Assembly: GCA_002502605.1 (NCBI GenBank)
Contig: DAPR01000009.1
Span: 1 to 13,774, forward strand
Direction of reading: 5' to 3'
Length of the DNA stretch: 13,774 nt
DNA from: Euryarchaeota archaeon UBA258
Lineage (GTDB): Archaea > Thermoplasmatota > Poseidoniia > Poseidoniales > Poseidoniaceae
Shown one piece after another: positions 1-6,860 of the stretch. How positions within the stretch are numbered: position 1 is the first letter of the stretch; the number at the start of each line of letters is the position of its first letter. The translations under genes were made by a program, and so were the position numbers. Under the pieces are notes generated by a model, which saw nothing but the letters and a program-made list of their open reading frames with translations, was not told the DNA's origin and did not search any database.

Positions 1-444
1 CAAGAATTGACCATTGAATCCCTGCGAAGAACAATGGCGGTTAATTTCGAAGGAGCGGTAGCGGTTTGGAAAGCCGTACACCCTCACCTTACACAGGCGG
101 CAAGAATTGTTGTGGTCGGATCGCAACTTGGCACACGTGGATCTCCACATGGTGCTGATTATTCAGCTTCCAAGGCAGCCTTGTCGACTTGGGCTCGTTC
201 GTTAGCACAGGCCGTCGGACCGGAGGGCAAGCGGGTCAACGTGCTCGCCCCAGGCTATGTCGACACTGACATCCTTGCAGGCGACAGTAAAGAAAAGCGA
301 GCACAAAGAGAGAATGAGGTGCCCTTGAAGAGGGTCGGAAGCCCAGAGGACATGGCAAACACAATTTCATTCCTCATCGGTCCCGATTCCAACTACATTA
401 CAGGTGCAGTGCTTCACGTCAACGGCGGATTATACCTTCCTTGA
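1..444 (+). CDS. SDR-family oxidoreductase (FabG-like), 5' end missing
   Basis: This is the C-terminal ~147 residues of a short-chain dehydrogenase/reductase; the frame is open to the left edge, so the N-terminal NAD(P)-binding glycine motif lies outside the window. Visible family landmarks, in order, are the NFEG segment with the structural Asn, the catalytic Ser in VVVGSQLG, the catalytic YSASK (Tyr-x3-Lys), the RVNVLAPGYVDTDI segment that closes over the cofactor, and the terminal ITGAVLHVNGG typical of classical SDRs. The closest family pattern is 3-oxoacyl-ACP/acetoacetyl-CoA reductase (FabG/PhaB), an NAD(P)H-dependent ketone reductase. The substrate cannot be read from sequence, and many FabG-like SDRs act on sugars or other alcohols. 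It ends 41 bp before uvrB on the same strand. The internal TTG at 7 is not a plausible start because conserved SDR sequence lies upstream of that point in the family. Confidence 0.9.
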   Translation, partial: QELTIESLRRTMAVNFEGAVAVWKAVHPHLTQAARIVVVGSQLGTRGSPHGADYSASKAALSTWARSLAQAVGPEGKRVNVLAPGYVDTDILAGDSKEKRAQRENEVPLKRVGSPEDMANTISFLIGPDSNYITGAVLHVNGGLYLP

Positions 445-460
445 GGGTGTTGGACAGCCT

Positions 461-468
461 TGTATAGG
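461..468 (+). promoter_or_regulatory. Possible TATA box for uvrB
   Basis: TGTATAGG lies about 22-25 bases before the uvrB ATG at 486. Archaeal TATA boxes sit about 25 bases upstream of the transcription start, so this spacing would give a nearly leaderless uvrB mRNA. That fits the absence of a Shine-Dalgarno sequence before the ATG. The match to the TATA consensus is short and the call is tentative. Confidence 0.35.
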
Positions 469-485
469 GTCGAGTCAAGCCATTG

Positions 486-2948
486 ATGAAGGAGGCGGAG
501 AAATTGGTGCGAGATTGGGATGACGATGGCGCCTTCGAAGATCTTGCGAATCGACCAATCGATGAATCCGACCTCGTTGAACGCGACCCATTCGATATAT
601 CACGGGCCCTCGAAGGCGCTGCGCTTGAACACCTCAATCCCGAAGTGAAGCGACTGGTGCTTCATTCGAAATTCGAACCTTCTGGCGACCAGCCTAAAGC
701 AATTGAAAAATTAATTTCCCAATTGGAAAATGGACAAGAACGCTGCGTTTTGTTGGGCGTGACAGGAAGCGGGAAAACATACGCCATGGCGCAGGTCATC
801 CAGAAACTCAACATCCCAACTTTGATCATCAGCCACAACAAAACGCTAGCGAGGCAGTTGTATCACGAAATGGCAGGCTATTTCCCAGAGAATGCTGTTG
901 ACTACTATGTGTCTCATTACGACTATTACCAACCCGAAGCATACCTAGCGAAGCGAGACATGTACATCGAAAAGGAGCTGTCCGTCAATGAACGAATCGA
1001 ACAAGAACGGTTCGCCACAATTGCCTCACTTGTCACTCGACCTGATTGCGTGATTGTCTCCTCGGTTTCATGCATCTATGGATTGAACCCGCCTGAAACA
1101 TTTCTCGAATACCACGTAAGGGTTCATGTTGGACAAGAAATCGAAACCAGTGATTTGCTAAAGGAATTGATCACCCTTCAGTACAAACGCACAACAACCG
1201 ACCTCTCACGTGGCGATTGCCGTGTTCGGGGCGAAGTGGTCGATGTGTGGATGCCGAGCCGAGACGACCCTCTACGAATCCAGTTTGATTTCAACGGAAT
1301 CACCAAAGTATCGGTGTGCGATCCTGTAAGTTGGGACGTATTGGATGAATTGGATGAAGCCTGGATTCATCCCAAAGAGTTCTACATGACCAGTCCCGAG
1401 CGGCTTGAAGCAGCCCTCGTTTCCATCGAAGATGAATTAGACGACCGTGTCGCTCACTTTGCCAGTGAAGGAAAAGAGTTGGAACGTCACAGAATTGAGC
1501 AACGCACTCAGTATGACTTAGAAATGATAAGAGAAATCGGCCATTGCCAATCCATCGAGAATTATTCCCTTCACTTTGATGGGCGGGAAAGGGGCCAGCG
1601 GCCGCACTGCCTGTTGGATTTCTTCGCAGCGTGCGCAAAACAGTTTCATGGGGATCCGAAAAAATTCCTTGTCATCATGGACGAATCACACGTCACCCTT
1701 CCGCAAGTCGGCGGAATGTATTATGGGGACCGCTCTCGAAAAGAAAGCCTGATCAACTTCGGATTCCGTTTACCAACCGCTGCAGACAACCGTCCCCTTA
1801 AAATTCCTGAATTCCAGAGTCTTGTCCCGCAAATGGTCTATGTTTCGGCCACGCCAGGTGAACGAGAATTACGACATTTGTGCGAATTAACCAATCAACC
1901 CCTTCCCAATGGATTGCTCCATGCCCAGTCCGGTGGAGGAGCAGGTCCAAGGGATCTCGAAAAGAAACACCCAGACAGTGAATCGTTGTACCACATGGTG
2001 CAGCACATCGATGGAATCGCCAAAATGGAAATCCGCCCGACTGGGTTGCTGGACCCTGAGATTGAGGTCCGCCCAACAAGCGGACAGATGGCTGACCTCC
2101 TCAGCGAAATCAATGCTAGAGTCAATCAAGGGGAACGCACCCTCGTCACCGTCCTTACAATAAAATTCGCTGAAGAAGTTGCAGCATACCTTAACCGAAT
2201 GGGCATCAAGGCTCATCACTTGCATTCCGAAATCGATACCATCGAACGCACAGAAATCATCAATGCCCTTCGGATTGGCCATATTGATGTCATCGTTGGA
2301 ATTAACCTGCTACGAGAAGGGCTAGATCTCCCAGAAGTCAGTCTTGTCGCCATCTTCGACGCTGATCGCCAAGGATTCCTCCGAAATGAACGCAGCCTGT
2401 TGCAGACCATCGGCCGAGCAGCACGGAACCTCAACGGTCACGTGATCCTGTACGCCGATGGAATGTCTCAAGCCATGCGGGCTGCTATCAGCCAGACCCT
2501 TGAACGAAGAGAGCGCCAAGAAGCGTATAACGTGGCCAACAACATCACGCCAAGAAGCATTGTGAAAGAGCTGCCAACAATGAACTCTGATGTGGACGAT
2601 TTGATTGCTGGCACTTCCAGTTCAAAAGATGGCAACCGAAGGCTTGTCGCCAAGAAAGGCGGCCGGAAGGAAGGTGACTGGGCGCAGAATCTCAACCTTG
2701 GTGCTGGCGCATGGGCCTCAGGATCTGGACAGGATGGTAGCGCAGGAGTGGCTAGTAATAATTCAATTGGAAATTCAAATAACCAATTGGATAATTCGTC
2801 AATTAGAGATGTCGAATCGCTTTCCCCGGCTCAAAAAGAAGATTTTCTCAAAGAACTCAAATCTGCCATGCAAGTGGCAGCTAAAAATCTAGATTTTGAA
2901 GAGGCTGCACGCCTGCGTGATCGAATCTTTGAACTCGAGCAGGCCTAA
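486..2948 (+). CDS. uvrB: UvrB, excinuclease ABC subunit B (enlarged)
   Basis: UvrB is the damage-verifying helicase-like subunit of bacterial-type nucleotide excision repair. It receives DNA from UvrA and recruits UvrC. The protein is 820 residues from ATG 486; an in-frame TTG at 483 is a less likely start. Visible landmarks are FEPSGDQPKAI at about residue 60, Walker A GVTGSGKT at 91-98, the beta-hairpin region with HYDYYQPEAY and YIEKE, helicase motif II DESH at 399-402, VSATPG near 453-458, RPTGLLDPEIEVRPT from 517, the NERSLLQTIGRAARN motif VI, and a C-terminal UVR domain from about 780 (KEDFLKELKSAM to the end) that contacts UvrC. Typical UvrB is about 660-680 residues. The extra length is an acidic N-terminal extension of ~50 residues, ~40 extra residues between VSATPG and RPTGLLDP, and a Gly/Ser/Asn-rich linker (~705-778) before the UVR domain. 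UvrABC in archaea is generally regarded as acquired from bacteria. Confidence 0.97.
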   Translation: MKEAEKLVRDWDDDGAFEDLANRPIDESDLVERDPFDISRALEGAALEHLNPEVKRLVLHSKFEPSGDQPKAIEKLISQLENGQERCVLLGVTGSGKTYAMAQVIQKLNIPTLIISHNKTLARQLYHEMAGYFPENAVDYYVSHYDYYQPEAYLAKRDMYIEKELSVNERIEQERFATIASLVTRPDCVIVSSVSCIYGLNPPETFLEYHVRVHVGQEIETSDLLKELITLQYKRTTTDLSRGDCRVRGEVVDVWMPSRDDPLRIQFDFNGITKVSVCDPVSWDVLDELDEAWIHPKEFYMTSPERLEAALVSIEDELDDRVAHFASEGKELERHRIEQRTQYDLEMIREIGHCQSIENYSLHFDGRERGQRPHCLLDFFAACAKQFHGDPKKFLVIMDESHVTLPQVGGMYYGDRSRKESLINFGFRLPTAADNRPLKIPEFQSLVPQMVYVSATPGERELRHLCELTNQPLPNGLLHAQSGGGAGPRDLEKKHPDSESLYHMVQHIDGIAKMEIRPTGLLDPEIEVRPTSGQMADLLSEINARVNQGERTLVTVLTIKFAEEVAAYLNRMGIKAHHLHSEIDTIERTEIINALRIGHIDVIVGINLLREGLDLPEVSLVAIFDADRQGFLRNERSLLQTIGRAARNLNGHVILYADGMSQAMRAAISQTLERRERQEAYNVANNITPRSIVKELPTMNSDVDDLIAGTSSSKDGNRRLVAKKGGRKEGDWAQNLNLGAGAWASGSGQDGSAGVASNNSIGNSNNQLDNSSIRDVESLSPAQKEDFLKELKSAMQVAAKNLDFEEAARLRDRIFELEQA

Positions 2949-2951
2949 TCT

Positions 2952-2970
2952 TCACACCCTACGGGTGTGA
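2952..2970 (+). terminator. Strong hairpin after uvrB
   Basis: TCACACCC and GGGTGTGA form a perfect 8-bp stem closed by the 3-base loop TAC, starting 4 bases after the uvrB stop codon. There is no T tract after it, so it is not a classic intrinsic terminator. It could mark the 3' end of the uvrB message or stabilise it. The position and perfect pairing are seen directly; the function is inferred. Confidence 0.45.
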
Positions 2971-3020
2971 TGCTGTGCTGTGTGGGCAGGTTCATGTGGA
3001 AGGCGTGTCTGGATTGCACC

Positions 3021-4037
3021 ATGGCCATTCAACCAGACGATTTTGACATCCCAGTTGTTGACTACGCTTTCAACGAAGTTTCCACTCCTCGTTCCTTAAT
3101 CGATCAAATGGGCCAGGCAGGTGGTTTTACCGCTACCAAATTATCGATGGCAAGGGATATTTTACTTGACATGAAAAAGCAAATTGATGCCGTGAGCGGT
3201 GATTCCGCAAAAGTGTGCAACTGGCTCTCATTCCCTGCATGCCTTTGTGCAACAGGAACCCGAGGGTTCTTTGTTGAAGCACTCAAACAACAGATGTTTA
3301 ACGTGGTTTCAACAACATGTGGAATGCTGGACCATGACATTGCCCGTGCTCACAAACATTACTATCACGGCGCCTTTGAATTGGACGATATTGAACTCGG
3401 CGAACACTCCTTGATGCGACTTGGTAATGTGATTGTACCGAATTCATCTTATGGCGAAATTATCGAAGAAGTGCTGACTCCGGTGCTTGAAGAAATGTAT
3501 CAAGATCGATTAACGGAAACTGGAAAAACTGGGGCAGACGCTTGGCTCGGCTTTGGCTCAATACATTTGGTATGGGAACTAGGAAAGCGGATTGGAACCC
3601 CTGATTCGTTGATCTATTGGGCCTACAAACATCAAATTCCAGTGGTGATTCCAGGCATCACTGATGGCTCAATCGGAGCGCAATTGTTCATGCTGCGTCA
3701 GAAACACCGGGACTTTCACATCGACACACTTGCTGATGAGCAGGTGATGAGTGACATGACCTGGGATGTCGAAACTTCGAACGCCTTGATGGTCGGTGGC
3801 GGTATTTCCAAACACCACGTCATTTGGTGGAACCAATACCGCGGCGGACTTGACGCTGCTGTGTACATCACAACGGCTCCTGAACACGATGGAAGCCTTT
3901 CTGGTGCTCGACTTCGCGAAGCAATCTCATGGGGTAAAATGCGTCCTGAGGCTCCGAATGTTTGCGTGGAGGGAGATGCAAGTGTCCTTTTACCGCTGAT
4001 TGGCGCAGATGTGCTTCAGCGAGGTGATGCATCGTGA
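3021..4037 (+). CDS. dys: Deoxyhypusine synthase
   Basis: Deoxyhypusine synthase transfers the aminobutyl group of spermidine, in an NAD-dependent reaction, to a specific lysine of translation factor aIF5A, the first step of hypusine formation. The 338-residue protein has the family signatures: QMGQAGGFTATKL near the N terminus, FPACLCATGTRGFFVEAL, TCGMLDHDIAR, PVVIPGITDGSIGAQ, VGGGISKHHVIWWNQYRGG, the AVYITTAPEHDGSLSGA active-site segment, and EAISWGKMRPEA. Lys306 in SWGKM aligns with the lysine that forms the enzyme-substrate imine in characterised homologues. The start was set at ATG 3021 because the family-like sequence begins just after it. Upstream in-frame ATGs at 2967, 2970 and 2994 would add a Cys-rich stretch that overlaps the uvrB 3' hairpin and looks non-coding. 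No Shine-Dalgarno sequence is evident. The stop overlaps the start of the next gene by 4 bp, so the two are probably cotranscribed. Confidence 0.96.
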   Translation: MAIQPDDFDIPVVDYAFNEVSTPRSLIDQMGQAGGFTATKLSMARDILLDMKKQIDAVSGDSAKVCNWLSFPACLCATGTRGFFVEALKQQMFNVVSTTCGMLDHDIARAHKHYYHGAFELDDIELGEHSLMRLGNVIVPNSSYGEIIEEVLTPVLEEMYQDRLTETGKTGADAWLGFGSIHLVWELGKRIGTPDSLIYWAYKHQIPVVIPGITDGSIGAQLFMLRQKHRDFHIDTLADEQVMSDMTWDVETSNALMVGGGISKHHVIWWNQYRGGLDAAVYITTAPEHDGSLSGARLREAISWGKMRPEAPNVCVEGDASVLLPLIGADVLQRGDAS

Positions 4038-5485
4038 ACCACAGACAAAAAATGGCACTTTTGATGACCGCACTCATGGCCTTGATGCCGCTTGCTGGGT
4101 GCTTCGGGGCAAATGAGACCAACGGACAAGAGGAATCGGAGGGCGGCGTGTTTGACTTTGCTGAACAGCTTGGAGGTACGACATGGTACCATTACCCCGG
4201 TGGAGCAAACGCCATGAACAACACTTCCGCACTCGTCGGTGACAACATTCCCTACTTCAGCCAAGGAACCTATTATGCCACGGGCTACTCGACGTTTGAA
4301 CCAACCATGGGCATCACTTCAACAGACAACATCTACTTCACAAGTTATGGAAACGGTCCGCAAGGGTCCACAGCCATTGTTCAATGCACGAACATGATTG
4401 AGATGAAAAACCTCAGCGATTTTAGTTGCGAAAATGTCTACGGGCCGGTCCTTCCAGTCGCCAATTCCAATGATCCCTACGTCTATGTTGACCCCTGGAC
4501 CGACCGAATCATGAAATTTGACATGCACGCATTGTTGGGGATGACAGTCGAATGGAGCGATGATGAAGGCGATTCATGGTTTGGCCCATCGGTGGCCACA
4601 TCGTACTCTGTTCAAGACCACCAAACCATTGCCTCTTCCCCCTACGGCGGCATTCTTCACGAAACCCTCTGGGTGTTCTGCATCAATGGAAACTACCCGT
4701 CCCCGCTTTGCTCACAAAGCCAAGACGGAGGACTGACATGGGGGCCTGAACTTCCTGGAGCACCGGTTGACTGCCAAAGTGGTGGTCTATCTGCACACAT
4801 CATCGGGGCCGAAAACGGGAATTTCTACCGCGGACAAATTGGATGCGACGGTACGGGTTATTCAATGTACAAAACCGAAGATGGGGCGCTCACGTGGACG
4901 GAACACCGACTGCCCACTGAAGAATCAGGAACAGCCGATACGTGGAATGCTGAAGAAGCGCAGGTGGACACCGACAGCGAAAGCAACGTGTACGCTATGT
5001 GGATGGGCAACGACAACATGCCTTACTTCTCCTACTCTGTTGACGATGCAAACACGTGGTCAGACGCCGTCATGGTTGGACCAACTCACCTCGAAGGCAC
5101 AGGATTCCCTGTCGTTATTGCTGGTGACCCCGGACGAGTTGCGTTTGGCTACATTGGAACAGAAGGCGACGGGCTTTGGCACGGATACATCTCAGTCATG
5201 ACCGATGCGTTCAGCGAAAATCCACTGATCACCACAGTCCAACTCAACGCACCCGATGATCCACTTGACGATGCAAGTCCGACGTGTGGGTACGAACGCT
5301 GCGGTGGGTTTGGCGACTTTATTGACATGCAGATCGATGCCTTTGGGCGCCCATGGCTATCGCTTTCCCACAACCCAAACGGTGATACCGGAATTATGGG
5401 TACTTTCATGACTGGTCCAACACTTGTTGGTAATGTAACCGCACTGAATGCCCTCCCTGAAGGTGGCACTCAAACATTGAATTGA
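4034..5485 (+). CDS. Secreted lipoprotein with four Asp-box (BNR) repeats
   Basis: This 483-residue protein is probably anchored to the outer face of the membrane. The N terminus has a short basic segment, a hydrophobic stretch and the lipobox LAGC, with the lipidated Cys at residue 23 (from GTG 4034; an ATG at residue 7 is an alternative start). The mature part is rich in Asp, Gly, Trp and Asn. Four Asp-box-like motifs (S/T-x-D-x-x-x-x-W) begin near residues 175 (SDDEGDSW), 229 (SQDGGLTW), 281 (TEDGALTW) and 335 (SVDDANTW). Their 52-54-residue spacing is what one expects from blades of a sialidase-type beta-propeller. Asp-boxes are structural, so glycosidase activity cannot be claimed; a binding or hydrolytic role on extracellular glycans or proteins is inference. 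GTG 4034 overlaps the dys stop (GTGA), suggesting translational coupling. Its 3' end overlaps the convergent minus-strand gene by 16 bp. Confidence 0.88.
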   Translation: MNHRQKMALLMTALMALMPLAGCFGANETNGQEESEGGVFDFAEQLGGTTWYHYPGGANAMNNTSALVGDNIPYFSQGTYYATGYSTFEPTMGITSTDNIYFTSYGNGPQGSTAIVQCTNMIEMKNLSDFSCENVYGPVLPVANSNDPYVYVDPWTDRIMKFDMHALLGMTVEWSDDEGDSWFGPSVATSYSVQDHQTIASSPYGGILHETLWVFCINGNYPSPLCSQSQDGGLTWGPELPGAPVDCQSGGLSAHIIGAENGNFYRGQIGCDGTGYSMYKTEDGALTWTEHRLPTEESGTADTWNAEEAQVDTDSESNVYAMWMGNDNMPYFSYSVDDANTWSDAVMVGPTHLEGTGFPVVIAGDPGRVAFGYIGTEGDGLWHGYISVMTDAFSENPLITTVQLNAPDDPLDDASPTCGYERCGGFGDFIDMQIDAFGRPWLSLSHNPNGDTGIMGTFMTGPTLVGNVTALNALPEGGTQTLN

Positions 5486-6345
5486 GAAGGGTCAAGCATC
5501 GAAGCCAAACAATGCATCAATGAGGTTCGAATTGGAACCAATGGGCGCCATCCATCCCCATCTGCATGGTGTAATGCGTCGTGAACGCTCGATAAATCAG
5601 GGCGGATTGAGGAATTCTCCTCGATTGACATTGGCGGTTGATCCGTGATGACAAGGGGTTGGAGTTCGATGTGAGGAGCTGGCGCAGCGGTTAACTCCTC
5701 TACGCCGAAAACTCCAGATTGACCTGCCATCGTGCGTTTGTAGAGGAGGCTAAATTCCTCGTAAGTTTGCTGAATCGACCAGGCACGCCGGCCGGACATT
5801 GAGCAAAACGGTGGGAAAGGAGTGTCGCACATCAACAAACGCACCAGTGCATCTGCCACATCAAGCTCAGCGATCCACCAATGGTCTTGGCTCATTGAAA
5901 GGGAGGGGTCCTTGCCAGACCCAAGCGCAGGCAACCATGCCGTGAAAGAAGCGGGAAGGGAAAACGGTTGGGTTCTCATAGGGATCATGTCGTGAATGAT
6001 TACTTCAGCGTCTGGCCATCCGAGCGACGCCCTCTTTTGTTCTGCAGCATGTATGTGAATGAGTTCAATGCCGTTCAGTTCTGGTTGTTTCGACCAGCCC
6101 TCTGCCTCTTCAAACGAAGCATGGCCAAACAAAAGCACACGGTGGCCAGACGATGGTGCGACGTCCGTACTTGAAAACACAGACGCATGGCCAAACTCAA
6201 GTTCTGCAGAAAAGGTGGTTTTAATCGCATCGATAATGAGCGGCTCAATCACCAAATGGGCATTCGTCCGCAGTAATCGCTCAATTGTGGCATAAACAAG
6301 CGATGAAGATTCACCCATGATGTGGATCACCGGGCGTTCAGCCAT
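5470..6345 (-). CDS. Degenerate NAD-dependent epimerase-like protein, function unknown
   Basis: I do not recognise a named family. The general plan resembles extended SDR epimerases. It starts with a beta strand and turn, VIHIMGESSSLVYATIERLL, where the family has a glycine-rich nucleotide loop. The middle segment DHWWIAELDVADALVRLL resembles the family's D-x-W/Y-V-x-D-V-A-x-A-hydrophobic segment. Next, FCSMSGRRAWSIQQTYEEF resembles the NVSGG-x-x-x-S-hydrophobic-x-E segment. The GxxGxxG loop is replaced by GESSS, and no YxxxK catalytic pair is visible, so cofactor binding and catalysis may be lost. Length is 291 residues from ATG 6345, chosen because the first predicted strand follows five residues later and a G-rich GGGGG precedes it. 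In-frame starts at 6360 (ATG) and 6378 (TTG) are possible. It converges on the lipoprotein gene, overlapping it by 16 bp. Coding is well supported by length and composition; the family assignment is inference. Confidence 0.72.
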   Translation of the reverse strand: MAERPVIHIMGESSSLVYATIERLLRTNAHLVIEPLIIDAIKTTFSAELEFGHASVFSSTDVAPSSGHRVLLFGHASFEEAEGWSKQPELNGIELIHIHAAEQKRASLGWPDAEVIIHDMIPMRTQPFSLPASFTAWLPALGSGKDPSLSMSQDHWWIAELDVADALVRLLMCDTPFPPFCSMSGRRAWSIQQTYEEFSLLYKRTMAGQSGVFGVEELTAAPAPHIELQPLVITDQPPMSIEENSSIRPDLSSVHDALHHADGDGWRPLVPIRTSLMHCLASMLDPSQFNV

Positions 6346-6414
6346 GATGCCCCCACACATCCTTTGCTCATCAAACAATCGCGATAGTTTGGATGAGAGC
6401 GACCTTTCTCGTCC

Positions 6415-6427
6415 GAATTATACGCCA
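6415..6427 (-). promoter_or_regulatory. Possible TATA box for the minus-strand epimerase-like gene
   Basis: Read on the minus strand this is GGCGTATAATTC, a reasonable archaeal TATA element. It would place transcription start near 6393, leaving a leader of about 50 bases before ATG 6345. The same sequence is an 11/12 match to the repeated AATTATACGACA element found twice further right, so it may be a regulatory site instead of, or as well as, a TATA box. Confidence 0.4.
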
Positions 6428-6522
6428 TAGGGAAAAGTGAATTTTGTCTTATATTCCAATTGAAAAATGTTATTTTTAATAGGAGTTCAATTCACAGCCA
6501 GCAACCCATTAACGGCCGATTT

Positions 6523-6615
6523 ATGACAGGAGAAGATGAGCTGATCTTGCTCGACCTAGGGCCTGATCTCGATCGGGAACAATGGTTGATTTCCACCTTG
6601 GCAATTGAAATATAG
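6523..6615 (+). other. Possible small ORF or gene remnant, 30 codons
   Basis: ATG at 6523 opens a frame reading MTGEDELILLDLGPDLD onward to a TAG at 6613. The composition (acidic, no rare residues) is more protein-like than the A+T-rich surroundings. The same frame stays open after the TAG, through IPQLGPTIEPGVKF, to a TGA at 6685. No clear Shine-Dalgarno sequence precedes the ATG and I do not recognise the product. It may be chance, a microprotein, or a decayed gene. Confidence 0.2.
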
Positions 6616-6686
6616 ATTATTCCACAACTTGGCCCAACGATCGAACCTGGAGTCAAATTCAATTCCCCGATGCGCGTGAATGAATG

Positions 6687-6719
6687 AATGTCGTATTGAA
6701 ATTAAAATTATACGACATT
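6687..6719. repeat. Perfect 10-bp inverted repeat, AATGTCGTAT / ATACGACATT
   Basis: The arms are at 6687-6696 and 6710-6719 with a 13-base A+T-rich spacer. The right arm overlaps one copy of the AATTATACGACA direct repeat. The geometry suits a dimeric DNA-binding regulator, with arm centres 23 bases apart. An operator role is inferred; the symmetry is seen directly. Confidence 0.55.
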
Positions 6720-6776
6720 GGTTAAAATTGAATTATAGAGTGATTTTCAATTGAAATGAATGACAATTATACGACA
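6706..6776. repeat. Direct repeat pair AATTATACGACA
   Basis: Identical 12-base copies lie at 6706-6717 and 6765-6776, 59 bases apart. A one-mismatch copy is at 6416-6427, and a weaker AATTATAGAG lies at 6731-6740. All fall within the same intergenic gap. They could be regulator binding sites upstream of the PRC-barrel gene, or TATA boxes (CGTATAATT) of minus-strand promoters. Confidence 0.5.
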
Positions 6777-6808
6777 AACTCAATTGGATTTCACTTTGAA
6801 ATCGGGAA

Positions 6809-6820
6809 AGAGTATAAAGC
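6809..6820 (+). promoter_or_regulatory. TATA box and purine-rich BRE for the PRC-barrel gene
   Basis: AGTATAAAGC is preceded by the purine-rich GGGAAAG, matching the archaeal BRE-TATA arrangement. Transcription would start near 6840, giving a leader of about 38 bases that contains the hairpin at 6844-6860 and the Shine-Dalgarno GGAG at 6864. Confidence 0.6.
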
Positions 6821-6843
6821 CCTTCAAGAAAAGCAGGGGATAA

Positions 6844-6860
6844 GTCGGGCACAACCCGAC
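6844..6860 (+). promoter_or_regulatory. Leader hairpin before the PRC-barrel gene
   Basis: GTCGGG and CCCGAC form a 6-bp, five-GC stem with loop CACAA. It ends three bases before the AGGAG ribosome-binding sequence. If transcription starts near 6840 the hairpin forms the extreme 5' end of the message, where it could protect the mRNA or tune initiation. The role is inferred. Confidence 0.4.

Noticed and set aside
1300..1638. Minus-strand open frame of 112 codons inside uvrB
   Set aside because: It lies wholly within well-supported uvrB coding sequence, has an Arg/Trp/His-heavy composition, and shows no recognisable motif.
2967..3020. Upstream in-frame ATGs extending deoxyhypusine synthase by up to 18 residues
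   Set aside because: The added Cys/Trp-rich residues do not resemble the family, and the first ATG lies within the hairpin after uvrB.
4767..5201. Plus-strand second frame of 144 codons inside the lipoprotein gene
   Set aside because: It is out of frame with the Asp-box protein, lacks a ribosome-binding site and is rich in Thr, Lys and Arg as expected from a shifted frame.
6415..6780. CRISPR array from the repeated ATACGACA elements
   Set aside because: Repeats are only 12 bases, spacing is irregular (25-290 bases), and there are no cas genes.
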